Positions 52,649-64,000 of a stretch of 64,000 bases of DNA are shown piece by piece. The notes below the pieces were generated by a model that was not told the DNA's origin, ran no database searches, and was given only the letters and a program-made list of their open reading frames with translations. Source of the stretch: Hermatobates lingyangjiaoensis (taxonomy: Eukaryota > Arthropoda > Insecta > Hemiptera > Hermatobatidae); contig JAPFBL010001617.1 of NCBI GenBank assembly GCA_026182355.1, positions 5,715,001 to 5,779,000 of the forward strand, given 5' to 3'. How positions within the stretch are numbered: the stretch's first letter is position 1; each line of letters begins with the position of its first letter. The translations under genes were made by a program, and so were the position numbers.

Positions 52649-55600
52649 CTTCATAACAGAAGTACATTAATCATTTAAATATTATTATAATCTTTATTGA
52701 CATTTTAAATAACTTCTTAATATTAACAAGTGTTATATTTTAATATTAAAACCTAAAATAATTGTGTCATGTTTATAATAACAATCGCATTTTTCACCCG
52801 TTATACATGGGTAAATGTATTGTACCAAAATTATGTACAATTCCTTAATAGAATTTTTGAACCAAATAATGTATAATGAATAGTACACTATACAATTTCA
52901 ATTGAAATATGATTCCAAACTTTCAATTAATTAGATTTGTAATGGGAGACAATTTTTTTTTATAAAACAACAGACATTACAAGATCATATGGGATAAATA
53001 AAATTCTGGTCAGTTAAATAACTAAGCGGGAAATGTTTAACCACAGAATTAACTTGTCTGTTTTAGATAAAGTCGGTCTTTCATCGAAGAGACCAGTTAC
53101 AGAGACTGAAACTTTACAACGAACAACCGTTTATCCTGGCAATGTATGAAAGACAAAAAGTGATGTGACTTTATTTTTCTTTAAAAAGTATCTCTATTTT
53201 TCTATATTAATTCTGATTTCTAGTAATGATTATAATTTTTTATAACAAAACTAGCAAATTTTGAAGAGAAAATTCGATATGACTATAACTTGCATTTCAA
53301 CGTTGACAAAGAAATCATACATCAATTATTTAATTCAATTAACACAAATATATAGAATACAACTAGCTGATCTATCTGGCGTTGCCCGGGAAAAAAATTT
53401 AATTCCGACTCTATTAATAAATTATATATAAAGAAAACAATTTAAATTTTCTATAGTTCCGTTACACTTCAGTTTTTTCAGATAAAGGAAATTAATACAT
53501 AATTTAAATAATAGATTACGCAAAAAAAAATATAAAACCAATTATAAATTGCACACTTTTTTTCTTAAAACGAAGGTATAAGAAAGTAGATAATCATAAA
53601 AATAAAAATTACATCATTAACTTTCTCGAGGAAATTTAAAGAAGTTTGAGTTGTAAAATATCCTTTAACTTCTTCCAGCAATGGAAAGAGAAACATTTTA
53701 GGGGGAGTTTTGCTCCTAGGACCCCCACTTTAAACATTTTCCAAACTAACATACCTTATAATGATCTTTTGGTTAATACAATTACCATGTCGAATTGATT
53801 GAAACAGTTTCATTATTTGTTTAAGGGGTCTGTAAACATGGAGCCCTTAGGCCCCCAAAACCAAACCAAATCAAAATCAAAATATTGTTAGCTTTCTCGG
53901 GAAAAATTACTTGAGATTCAATCACAAAGTTTTTTTGTAAGTTCATAAGTATGTATGAGAACAAACACATACACAGAAGCACTGAGTTTCACATATATAA
54001 ATGAAACTCTAATAAAATTAATATGTAGAATAAAAAGGAAATTGCAAATCCTTAAACACAGTTTGGGAATTCAAAACAATTCTCTTAACATAAAATTAAA
54101 CTAGTCTTAAGTATATGATTCTAAGATATAAACTGAAAATAAAATAAAAAATAATCATTCTATTCCAAAGTATACGAAAAAACAAGTATTAAAAACGCTT
54201 TTTTTGTAATTTGGTTTTCAAATATAGATTAATATATTATTTGACAAACTCAGACTTAAGCTGTTGTTAATATTTTCTAAACGAATTATTTCTAATAAAA
54301 TTAAATCATCTAACAGAATCATGTCATTGGTAACACCGACTATCTTAAGGAATTCATTATAAGAGTATCAACACAGAAAAAGATAATTTTATTATTAAAC
54401 CAGTTAATCTAACCTCATGAGTATCATTAAGTCGATATTAAAATGATTTTTCAGTAGTATAACTCTTCCTTCAGGTTCCAATTCGTTACGACATAAATTA
54501 ATTATACCGTTTTAACTAACTCAATAAATTAATAATTTACTATGTGCTTGATCAAAATCAGATGAAAATTAATGTAACGTAATCATACATAAGTGTTAAG
54601 CTCATCTTGGTTCAGGGTCAACACACAACCCCAATTTGATTGGTGCCATAAACCTAATTTTATACCTAAGAGGTCCAGAAGGGTGAAAAACTCCAATAAA
54701 TTACAATTGTCAACGATAACGTCAAACCATCTTTTTACTGCAAAAAGTGTCACGCACCAATGACAGTATCAAATAAAAATTCTTTACATTAATGAAAATT
54801 TAGTGCATTTACAATAAACCTGCAGGTATATATCAGCAAATACATACTGTATAACAGCAGGTGAATGTATATTCATGCTACAGTACAGAGTGGACAAAAT
54901 GTTTGACCATGTGTTTTTACACCACAGATATAAACCACCCACATCAAAAAATGTCATTAACAAATAAGGTCTGTTTTATTAATGAAGGTTCTCGTGGGAA
55001 CTTAGAAGAAAAAAAGAGAAGGTACATCTTTTTGAACCAAATACAATATTCTTTAAAATATGTGTTAAATAATATATTAACAATGTGATATTTACCTGAA
55101 TAAGCGAATTACCCCCTGTTATGACGACACTGTTGTACAAGGCAGGTCTGACATCTACATCACACATGCCTACACTTGTTGTCACTATATGACCAACAGC
55201 CAACATTGTATTCCCAACCATACCGCCCCGCATCTGAACCATGCTTGGATCAAAAAGAGCTTCTGGAATCCTAAACCTTTCACTTCCAAAATCCTTAAAA
55301 AATAATTATTTATTATAAAAAAAACCAACAGCATAACTTGTTTAGAAGGATAATAGATAAATACTTGATGATAGCCGTTTGGAAATTCATAATGAACCGA
55401 TGGTACAGATGAAACAGTCTTTTCATCGTAAGGTGTCTCAGAAACCTGGAGGACACTGTTTTGGAAATCTTGAATTACCCTCTTAACCATATAATTATGC
55501 CAGGACTGAGTCACTTCTGGAACATTTTTCTTTTTTCCCCACTTAGCTTTTTCTCTTTCTTTAACTATTTCTTTACTTCCTATAAGATATGTAGGAATCA

Positions 55601-58600
55601 CTTCAATATCATTTTCCTAGAACAAAAATCAGATAATTATTTGACATTATATTGGGTCGCAATGATTGTAACTGGCATACATAATGATCATATTCAAAAG
55701 AATTAATAATAATAATAATATATAACAATACTAATCATTAATTAATCATTCCACTAATGCTACTAGTAGGAGGCCAGGGTAGCACAGCAGCCTGTTTCCG
55801 AATCTGGACTGGTTGATCCGAGGTTCGATACTCACTTTGGTCCGCGATTTATTCACGAGGAAGGTGAAAAAAATCTGAGGACGTCGTCTCTCGGAGATGT
55901 TAAGCCGTCGGTGCCGATCCGTATGTCAGGTACTTGTTAAAAATTTCTACTCTAAATACACTTGAGTTGGGCAAAATTGATGACTCCCTAATTATATGGC
56001 ATCACAAAGGAGCACCCTTGGTTTATGTGCGTTCTCTCTTGGGCCGGGAATGGTAACCTAGCCTAATCCTACGAATACTAAGAATTGAGTTCTTAATTTA
56101 CGAAATTAAGTTGAAAGTGACCCTTTAAATTTTGCCACATAATGTAGGAATTGTTGTCTATTATACCAATTAAAAACAATTTGGTAACATAGTTAACAGA
56201 CAATAATTCATACGTTCTATTGATAAATCCTCAGTACTAACTCCATTTAATTATGAAGACGTTATTTCATTATCTTTTTTTTTTTTAAAAGATCCTATCA
56301 AACCCTTTGCATGAGGAGATTAAGATTTAATAATCTTGAAAAGTTCTAACAAATTTAAACAATGCGCTTAGGAACGTATTTATATTTTTCAAAGTTTATG
56401 TGATATCAAAGTATTAAGAATAAATTCAAAGTTCATTCCTCAAGTGAATACAAGCTTTTCTTAGAAACTGTCAAAAAACACTACAACAGTGTTTGTTCAC
56501 AAAGTATGAACAGGGGCATAGGAGTAAAGAACTATTAATATGGGACAAATTTTTAAATACGCTATTCCCCTAGAATAATATTTGTTATTAAATTATCAAT
56601 ATTGAATAGAAAAAGTAATTATAATGGATAGTGTAACGTTCCATATATAATTGCTTACTCCTTAATTCACACACATTAACAAAGAAATTAATGGGTCTGA
56701 TGGGACAAATTTTGGTGGAAAATGCTTATTGGGTGGGGGGGGGGGGGGGGGGGATTATAACAGGCCCAAGTAGTGTCCATATTTCTGTGACATTATGAAT
56801 CGATTTGTGGATGATCGTTCGACATATCTGCCATGACATATTTTAGTGAAGTATTGACTGATAGTTTCTGACTGATCATTTACATCAGGAATGAAACAAT
56901 TTTCTATTGAAATCACTTGTATATCACTCATTCGTTTGAAAACAAATGTATATTAATCTAAGAGATTTATATTTGAACTAGATTTTATAATAGTTTTATC
57001 GAATACAATATTAATTACAAAGAAGTAGTTGTCTCCAATGACAATTTTCGAAAAAGATTTAGTGCTATAAGCCAGTAGTGAATTAATCTTCAAATATTTC
57101 CAGTTTGTGTTCCAAGATATTATTTCTTATTGAATTAACCTTCAATAATTCCAGGAATAGAAATGAAATTAACTTGCTCATCAATGAAACCTACACTTGA
57201 GATTAAATCAGTCATTAATACGGCTAAATTATGATTACCAGTATCTTGTGCAACTAGAGGTAATAAAGTTAAATGTCGAAGTTAATGTCAGACTTTCCAT
57301 CCATACTTTCGTTTTTTGATTTATAATAAAATAATATTGGGTAAGCCTAATATTGTTACAGAAAATTATTCTTGTATGAATATTAGAATTAGTTTAAATG
57401 AAATGGACTCTATGTCGAATCTTTAATATATTTTAAACATTTAGATACTGAGCTTAGGGAATAGTTTTGATACAAAAATCAAATAAATGGTAAGTTTCCT
57501 GATAAATTTATTCAATTAAATGCCTGGGCTGTACTACTTTTTTTAAAGTATAAAGAAGTATATATGTTTACTTATAGGTACAAAAGAAGAAAATAAATGT
57601 AAAGTATCAAAAATTAAAGAAATTTATTTTATAATATATAAGTCATATTCTAAAGAAATCAACATATTAACTTCAAGACGCCATCGAATAATCGACATAT
57701 TATGGTAAAGGAATTATCGGCACTCGGCAATTGACAGTTATCAAGGAGCACCCCCACATTTTAAACCAAATTTTAAGTTTTACCAGTAGATTTATTGGGA
57801 AAACTTTGTGGGTAATAATATCGATTTTATTTTTCACATGTTCCTATAAATTTGACTCTCACTGTCCCATCAGGACTTAAAACCTACCTATCCGAACTAT
57901 AGCATCTATTTAAAAACAGAATGTTTCAACTACATTATCATCGTAGGAAATTTATCTTAAGAAACACGTTCAATTTTAAAAAAGGGTAGCTAAGAATAGA
58001 ACAATCCATCTTGAAGGCCAAAGCACATGACACAAAGTTCAGGAAAATAAATACGAAAATGAAATAATTCGGTAAACGATTTTCATGCATCAACAAAACT
58101 AAATGATAATTGAGTGGCACAAAAGAACTACAAAACACAAAGCTTCACCTGAAGAAACTGTTTGCACTGCATACTGATGTAATCTCCACCCAATGGTGAT
58201 TTTGCAATTGCCTGAGTAAGAACGAATCCATCCTGGACTGGTATAGCAGAAGTGTGTGTGGCTCCACTATCAACAACGAGGCCTGTTGCCCTCCCATTAC
58301 AAAAAGCAGCCAACACTGCATTTTTTACTAAAAAGAATGCTGGAACATTATACTTTTCAAACATTATTTCAGTTAATTTTTCTCTCTTTGTTCTAGTGTT
58401 CCATGGAGCTTCTGACATCAATACGGGATGATACTCTGAGTCTGACTGAATACATTTCTTATAAGTGTAGTCCAGAACCTTTTCAAATAAATCCCAATCA
58501 TCAATCATACCATCTTTCATATAATTAACTACCTCCATATTTTTCCTAGTGACATGTAGGCTAGTAGTGTCAATGTAATATTTGGGACCAGGTGTAACAT

Positions 58601-58805
58601 TATTATCAATTTTGCGATCAGGGTCTAAGTGTTCACTCTTAACATTTAAATTAAGATTCCCATCTTCACATACACCAACTGCAGCAGGTATTTCCGCTTT
58701 CGGCGTATCTTCTTGAGCATAACCAACCCTGAATGAATAATGGCCAACGTCAAACACCAATGCTCCAATTTCATCACCGCCATAAAGCATTCCACTACCA
58801 CTCAT
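52433..58805 (-). CDS. Bap55: Actin-related protein BAP55 / ACTL6A (BAF53), four exons, 440 aa
   Basis: Joining 58805-58149, 55616-55365, 55293-55096 and 52648-52433 gives a complete 440-residue frame with all junctions in phase 0. The product matches ACTL6A throughout: [19 protein letters not shown] at the N terminus, [18 protein letters not shown], the highly conserved [37 protein letters not shown] (the second phosphate loop, with ATH instead of actin's DGV, as in other Arp4/BAF53 proteins), [35 protein letters not shown] and the C-terminal [20 protein letters not shown] ending in RKCP. It is a nuclear subunit of Brahma/SWI-SNF and of INO80/TIP60-type complexes. Human ACTL6A has 429 residues. 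The start was set at ATG 58805 (MSGSG), which agrees with the family. It is divergently arranged with Pofut2. Confidence 0.97.
53360..53890. repeat. Degenerate interspersed repeat in Bap55 intron 3
   Basis: CTAGCTGATCTATCTGGCGT then TGCCCGGG resembles a repeat start common in arthropod genomes. GC-richer islands (TTTTGCTCCTAGGACCCCCA and GAGCCCTTAGGCCCCC) follow. No coding capacity was seen. Confidence 0.3.
55096..55293 (-). CDS. Bap55: Bap55 exon 3
   Basis: Acceptor TTTTTAAG, donor CAG|GTAAAT. The exon encodes [18 protein letters not shown] through [11 protein letters not shown]. Only a 71 bp intron separates it from exon 2. Confidence 0.95.
55365..55616 (-). CDS. Bap55: Bap55 exon 2
   Basis: Acceptor TTCTAG, donor CATCAA|GTATTT. 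The exon encodes [16 protein letters not shown], a Lys-rich [13 protein letters not shown] and [10 protein letters not shown]. This matches the ACTL6A insertion that is absent from conventional actin. Confidence 0.95.
55770..56064 (+). mobile_element. tRNA-derived SINE in Bap55 intron 1
   Basis: AGGCCAGGGTAGCACAGCAG (A box), CCGAGGTTCGATACTCAC (B box) and TTTATTCACGAGGAAGGTGA match the SINE at 24253, on the strand opposite to Bap55. No clear target duplication was seen. Confidence 0.75.
56735..56753. repeat. Poly-G run of 19
   Basis: GGGT followed by 19 consecutive G within Bap55 intron 1. The length may be affected by sequencing or assembly error. Confidence 0.9.
58149..58805 (-). CDS. Bap55: Bap55 exon 1 (N-terminal half)
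   Basis: ATG at 58805-58803, preceded by TTTGTGAAA. The frame stays open six bases further upstream (GTG), but MSGSG agrees with the family start. It ends CTTCAG|GTGAAG after residue 219 and contains the nucleotide-fold motifs up to [17 protein letters not shown]. Confidence 0.95.
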
Positions 58806-59108
58806 TTTCACAAATTCAATGTGTAAAGTTTCAATACATTAAATAAATTAATTTCCTAACACAAGCCGGTCGTATGATTTAAAACTTCAATGTTTCAAAC
58901 GTTCTGTATCAATGTTGCCAAAAATGATACAGTATCAATATAACACTGATAATAAAGACTTCTATAATCATTTATCCCACTTTTCTGTTCTAATAAAAAT
59001 TATTAGTTACAGCAATAATAAATTTTACATTTTAAAAGAAGAATCACAGGTCTTTTTTTATTTGAAAGAGTTAACATATTTCTTCATTTCATTATCATTG
59101 TTTTGATA
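58806..59108. promoter_or_regulatory. Likely bidirectional promoter of Bap55 and Pofut2
   Basis: 303 bp separate the two divergent start codons and must hold both 5' UTRs and core promoters. I see no convincing TATA box or CpG-rich patch. The assignment rests on geometry alone. Confidence 0.6.
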
Positions 59109-59236
59109 ATGGCTCAGTTATGCCCGGTTTATTTTCTGCTTGCAATACTTGTATTTAATTTATCCTCTTCCAGTGATGTAAGTGATTGCAATGAACAAAG
59201 CAGATGTGGCTCAGCTTCTTTTCTAATACCACCTAA
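59109..59236 (+). CDS. Pofut2: Pofut2 exon 1 (signal peptide)
   Basis: ATG 59109 (context GATAATGG), 42 codons plus two bases, ending CCTAA|GTAAAT. The split codon AA+G (Lys) joins exactly to exon 2. The in-frame TAA shortly after the donor would give only a 43-residue product, so the exon is easily missed as an open frame. Confidence 0.8.
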
Positions 59237-62200
59237 GTAAATAATTAATATTTTCATAACTTCATTTCGAATCAAAAACTGGCGGTCCAAACAGACAAAG
59301 TAAAACAAAGAATGGTTTACCCAAAGAACTAAAATCAAAAATGATAAAAATGATTAATTGATTTGTTCTTTTTCTTCTTTTCAAGATTATATGTTGTCGA
59401 AAGTTTGAGATGAGTGATTGTTGCATTATATTTTTCTTTCTTTAACTTTTTGATATATTTATATATAAAGCCTTTTATAAACCACGGAACAGGGAACAGT
59501 TCTGTCGTCTAAGATGTATTGTTGTAATTCTAGTTCGTGATGTGATTATTTGTGTATGTACATCCTGAAAGTTTTGTGTTGCTCTGATGATAAAAAAATA
59601 TGACGAAAGTTGGTCTAGGCGAAATGGTATTTCTCACCTAAACCTCGAGCCCAATGTCTTTTGTAGTATGCATGTATATATATCAACGTCTAAACCACAG
59701 TAAGAAATTCTGTGATAAGCTAAGACCTTTCAACCAACTGATCTCCGTCAGTCACATTTAAATCGTCGAAGACCAGTTGTTTTTATTGGAAAATCTTAGT
59801 CCTAACGGTCGTTTGGACGTTAATTTTTATTTCACGTGTTTACTGTGAAATCTTGGTATCTATTTATGTTTATCAAAAAATTTAGCAAATAATCGATCCA
59901 AAAATGAAAAGGTTCTGAGGTATTTCAATGAGGCGCTTTGCCAACGGGTTACCTCTAAAAGCCTAAAAATTAATTCATTCTACTATTGATTTTGAGGTGA
60001 ATTCTTTGAAAATATTGTGTATGCTTATTGTGACATTTCTGCAATACTTTGAGTATAGATATTAAGATCTAAATTACAGTCAGAAACTCTGAAATAATTA
60101 AGAACATCAAGATAGTTACGCATGTTTAGGCTAGGACCTATACTTGTTTTAAATATCTCTTAGTCCCATCTGACTATCTTCGTTGATTTTTATATTTCGT
60201 GATTTCTTACTGAAGTTTAGATGTTGTGATTATATATATATATGCCTAAGCCTAAATAAATAAATTAATCATAAACATTAATAAATAGTTGTATCTTTTA
60301 ATAGTTGAATATTATTGTCAATTTTCAAATTGAAGACTTATTCTGATTGACGTAGTAATTCACAAGTTATAATGCTGTCAGTATATATTACTATCTGCTT
60401 ATTAGAACATCACGTTTGTTTCCTTTCAATTATTCCATAAGTTTCGTTTAATTCTTTTAATTTTAACTGGTTATAACAAGATTTAAAGTTTTGTCATGTC
60501 CGTTATGTTACACTATCAATTGTATCTGAACAAGTTAAAGGGTTGTTATTAATATTTCATATTTTATATGTAAAACATCAATGAATGTAAGCTTTGTATG
60601 TAGAATTAGAGTTTAATGTAAATCATGTACATTTATAAATGAAAATTAATAAATAATCATTAATTTCAGGTATTTGTTTTATAATGTGAATCCTTCTGAG
60701 GGCTTCAATTTGAGGAGAGATGTGTATATGCGGTTAGCTGTGTTTATTAAAAAAATTGTCTCTAGTGATCCGAAGTATCATTGGCACCTTGTTAGTTGAT
60801 AATACTTTCCTTTGTTTTGATTATAAAAAAATTCTTATTGTATGAGTTATGCATTTGATGTATTTTAAGTATTGTATCTTTTAACTTTAAAGATATATTA
60901 AAAGAACAGTTAAAAACTGAGGAGCCTAATTACCTTTGAAATAAAATATTGACAAAGCATGAAAAGTAATGATTACGATGAATACATGATAAACTGAAAG
61001 TTGTTCTATTTGTTATAGAAAAATAATACCGCTATCTCTCCGTTTTGTAATTGGGAAACACCACTGGGAAGTATTGAAAGAATGCTCTTGAACCTAACAA
61101 AATAACGCATACAAATTCAATAAATTTACTTCTGAGGGTTTCTTGGTTTGTCTTCTACTGATTTTTGTGGAGTATATTGCATAATAAATTTGTATGTTTT
61201 TAAGTAGTATTTTATACTAAACTACACATTTTACTTTTTTAAGTTGAATATTAGTATATTAAATATTATTTGTTTATGCACCTCTGTCGTTAACAATGTA
61301 ACTGAGAGAATAAAATTGGAAACGATAATGTTCCTTTTTCGTTTGAAATGTTTCATTCGTTGTTATTGTTAGAGAACTTATTCAATTATGCACATATAAA
61401 GAGTGTAACCAGTTGCTAAAAACGACTAATTCATGAATTGTTCATACAGATAGGCATACTATATACAATTATATAGTTTAAAATGCACTTTGCTTCGTAT
61501 TAACTGAATATATATTCATAAAAATATAGTAATTTTACAGTTACATAGAGGTTAATTTTATAGCATACAATATTTATTCCAAAAACTGAACTTATTTTTT
61601 TTCCTTTGTTATATTTAAAATTCTAAGACGGCTGAGGCCGTCTTAGCTTTTGAGGTTAGATGTTTTTCTTTAGATATTTAATATTATGCTAATTAAAAAA
61701 AAAACTACTGTGAGAAGTGAGGCAGACCAAGTTTTTCTCACATGGTCAACTATAGTTTGCTTGCTCAAGAGTTAGAGGTTCCAACTCTTTGTTCTTCCAT
61801 GAACCTGAAGGACAGACAGCTAATATTGTTTGTACAGAGGCATGTACTTAACACTGTACTAATAATGATATTTTCTACTAATATATAATTTCTAATGCTA
61901 TTTTAGAATACCATGTATCATCTCCGAATTTTTGCAAAAGTACCTGTCAAAAACGGGCATGTTTGCTAGTATAAAATATTTTAGTCTCAACTGTGAAATA
62001 ATATACTTACGTTATTTTGTGTTGGCCACTCAGAACTGTGAATAAATCATTTTGCTTTCATGTTTTGCTAGAAACATATTTTATTTGTCTTAATTTAATT
62101 ACGGATACATTTCAGGTACTCCCTCCCTGGCACAACTTATACCACTGGAGATCAAAAGATGTGGGACTTCAGGAGAAGTTACCATGGAACCATTTTTTTG

Positions 62201-64000
62201 ATGTTCAGAGTATGTCGAGATATGTGCCTATAATGGAAATGAGTGATGTTTTGAAAGGTGACTGCAGTGGTTGTTCTATCATCAATGTATTTTCTTTTTT
62301 GTTATGTTAATTGTATATTAATTTTAATTAGTAATCTAAAATAGGTATAGAAACTTGAATTTTCATGTAAGAGTATTAATATAAATGTTTTGTTTGATTA
62401 ATATTATATATATATAAAGCATAGGTAAAGAACTATGTGTGACCTAACAGAACCACCGCCACGGATTTATAATCGTATTATTTTGAGGCAATAAAGTGGT
62501 AAAGTTGAAACAAACTTTCTTACAGTACCAAATGGCACTGCGCAACATTCATATATTATTTTCATGTTACTAATCAGGTAAATTTATTTCATTGCAAATT
62601 TTTATATTAACCCTCATTACCTTAATAAGTTCTCCTGGTGAAGTTATATAAATAAAGTTGGACATTTCATGATCTAACTATATTTGAGAGGATTAATGTA
62701 GTAATTAATACCCAAGTCGACTTTTATACCTGATGTACGAGTAAGAACCTTAACTGCTGCTTGCTTTTCTCTTTTTAGGGTATATTTGATCCTTTGTCCT
62801 TCCTCAGGTACCTGATGTATCTGTAGTCGTACGGAGAGAAAAGGTACAAAAAGTAGTGTAGCAGGGGAGGGGGCTCGTTCCAAGTGGTGTCATTTTGAAG
62901 GGTAGAAGATGAAGTAAATAGAAAATAAATCAACGTTCAAACGGAGAACGTTGGTGAAGTAGTTATGAACTTCGCTTTTTTGCCTTTATTTTGGAAATAG
63001 AGCTAAAATGTTTGTCTGATATCTATCTTGTTTATGTCAATTTCAATAACCGGCCATAATGCAATACCAAAATACGAAAAATGTCAATATACTGTAAATA
63101 TTTTGTACCAATAAAGAATTTTCAAAGACACTGGCTGCTGAAACGATAGTTTGATTTCATTTAAATATCGAAATTTGCTGAATCCGAATCTAGAACGCGC
63201 AGTGAGAAGAATCAAAATCATATGACCGCACTGGCTGAGAAAAGAGTCGTAACGTCACTGGAAGGTCTATTTTCTTAAATTTTTATCATGTAATATTAAT
63301 TGAATATTGAGAATTACAAAAAATAATAAACTCATCGCAGTAATTTGTGTTCAAATACCTGTTTTTCTTGATGGAAAAACGAATTATTTGATCAAGAAAA
63401 ACTTATTTCTTTATCTGTAGATAAGACAGGAAAACATATTTTTCGAGGTAAGTAACCTATTTTATTATATGTGATTTTCAATAAATTAACTCAATAATAA
63501 ATAACAATAATAGTTTATTATCCTTAATATTAATATTAAATATATTTCTGGGTTGAGGGAGCTACTCAAAGTAAGCAATATATGGTGAGGGGTAATAAAA
63601 AAAATTAAGTTTAGTACTCTGTATACTATTTATAGTAGAATCGTAAAAATAACATTATACATTTTATTAAACAATTTGTTTTCGAAACCAATTGCCCATG
63701 AATACAAAATTAAACCGGTATATATTGTAAGTTCAGAACAAAATTGCACAATATTTTTTTTTCTATTCTAACTGGAAATTATTAATTCTACATTTTACAA
63801 TATGTTTCAGAGAATTTGGGATCAATTATAGATACAGTCTACTACCTTCAAAATTATAAAGATGCTTTTTCAAAAAATTGGTCTTGGGAAGAGAAATGGG
63901 ATTTCAGTGAATGCAATATTGAAAACGAATCAGTTTACAGGTATAATTTAAATCTATAACTACATCAGTTACAAAATTGTTTCATTCTAATAATTATTAA
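59109..64000 (+). CDS. Pofut2: GDP-fucose protein O-fucosyltransferase 2 (POFUT2), first four exons, 3' end outside the window
   Basis: Exons 59109-59236, 60670-60790, 62116-62257 and 63811-63940 join in consistent phases (2, 0, 1) to give the first 173 residues plus a split codon. Residues 1-22 (MAQLCPVYFLLAILVFNLSS) are a signal peptide. Residues 44-60, YLFYNVNPSEGFNLRRD, match the donor-binding motif of POFUT2, including the Glu (E53 here) in the position of the catalytic base described for the human enzyme. VLPPWHNLYHWRS, LPWNHFFDVQSMSRYVPIME and IIDTVYYLQNYKDAF, then WSWEEKWDF follow the family in order. The enzyme works in the endoplasmic reticulum, adding O-fucose to folded thrombospondin type 1 repeats. 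About 250 further residues are expected beyond 64000. The introns carry a Penelope-like end and a Helitron 3' end. Confidence 0.93.
59670..59751 (-). mobile_element. Penelope-like end unit in Pofut2 intron 1
   Basis: The minus strand reads CTGACGG, then AGATCAGTTGGTT, then GAAA (decayed hammerhead-like core, 59751-59728), then AGGTCTTAGC and TTACTGTGGTTTAGACG, and TATATA at 59675-59682. The same order occurs at 19724-19822 (minus). Confidence 0.5.
60670..60790 (+). CDS. Pofut2: Pofut2 exon 2 (donor-binding motif)
   Basis: Acceptor TTAATTTCAG. The exon encodes YLFYNVNPSEGFNLRRDVYM, then RLAVFIKKIVSSDPKYHWHL. The donor CACCTT|GTTAGT is weak but gives the correct WHL|VLPPW junction. Confidence 0.9.
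61623..61646. repeat. Perfect 10 bp hairpin
   Basis: CTAAGACGGC, loop TGAG, then GCCGTCTTAG, in Pofut2 intron 2, about 320 bp before a Helitron 3' end. Confidence 0.8.
61700..61969 (+). mobile_element. Helitron 3' end in Pofut2 intron 2
   Basis: Shares GACCAAGTTTTTCTCACATG, CATGAACCTGAAGGACAGAC and the terminal ACGGGCATGTTTGCTAG with 12490-12726 and 13310-13458. CTAG is at 61966-61969, followed by T. Confidence 0.65.
62116..62257 (+). CDS. Pofut2: Pofut2 exon 3
   Basis: Acceptor ACATTTCAG|GTA, donor AAAG|GTGACT with one base left over. The exon encodes VLPPWHNLYHWRSKDVG, then LPWNHFFDVQSMSRYVPIME. Confidence 0.92.
63811..63940 (+). CDS. Pofut2: Pofut2 exon 4
   Basis: Acceptor TATGTTTCAG|AG completes the split Glu codon. 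The donor is TTTACAG|GTATAA, leaving AG for the next exon. The exon encodes NLGSIIDTVYYLQNYKDAF, then WSWEEKWDFSECNIENESVY. Confidence 0.9.

Noticed and set aside
55185..55601. Single long reading frame through Bap55 exons 2 and 3 as one exon
   Set aside because: The 71 bp between 55294 and 55364 has clear donor and acceptor sites, and its translation is absent from ACTL6A proteins.
58806..58811. Upstream GTG start of Bap55
   Set aside because: Eukaryotic initiation at GTG is unlikely, and ATG 58805 gives the family-typical N terminus.
61623..61646. Perfect hairpin as a Rho-independent terminator
   Set aside because: The window is eukaryotic and the hairpin lies in an intron; it is listed only as a repeat.

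Overview
The window is a piece of an AT-rich insect nuclear genome, dominated by introns and transposable elements. The insect assignment rests on an Osiris-type (DUF1676) gene, a family known from insects and their close relatives, on the spliced gene structures, and on the mix of repeats (Penelope-like elements, Helitrons, R1/jockey-type non-LTR elements, mariner and a tRNA-derived SINE). I cannot name the order or species.

Four host genes can be assembled from splice-compatible exons. (1) A small single-pass membrane protein of unknown function on the plus strand, three exons at 6411-6666, 8882-9020 and 9349-9556; an upstream exon may be missing. (2) An Osiris-like gene on the plus strand, exons 27857-28178, 42069-42196 and 44537-44767 (226 aa), with a 13.9 kb first intron full of repeats. 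(3) Bap55 (ACTL6A/BAF53), the actin-related subunit of Brahma chromatin remodellers, on the minus strand with four exons from 58805 down to 52433 (440 aa, complete). (4) Pofut2, protein O-fucosyltransferase 2, on the plus strand with exons at 59109, 60670, 62116 and 63811, running off the right edge. Bap55 and Pofut2 are divergent and only 303 bp separate their start codons, which suggests a shared promoter.

The rest is repeats. 1-5300 holds an R1/jockey-type remnant, an unclassified repeat (called family X here), a Penelope-like pair and a 5S-rRNA-like sequence. 7-9 kb is the first gene with intronic insertions. 11.4-16.6 kb has Helitron ends, Helitron helicase remnants and a roughly 870 bp GT tract. 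18-21.2 kb is a dense Penelope-like cluster. 22-27 kb has a Gag-like ORF1 remnant, a SINE with target duplication and a GC-rich patch. 28-42 kb is the Osiris intron. 45-49 kb has mariner, Penelope and SINE remnants.

The most unusual signal is a recurring Penelope-like architecture. Outward-facing end units carry a hammerhead-ribozyme-like core (CTGANGA, a stem, then GAAA). Several also carry the first 40-60 codons of an ORF, and the units usually stop at a (TA)n microsatellite. Several pairs meet head to head as long inverted repeats, including a 126 bp pair with no mismatch seen.
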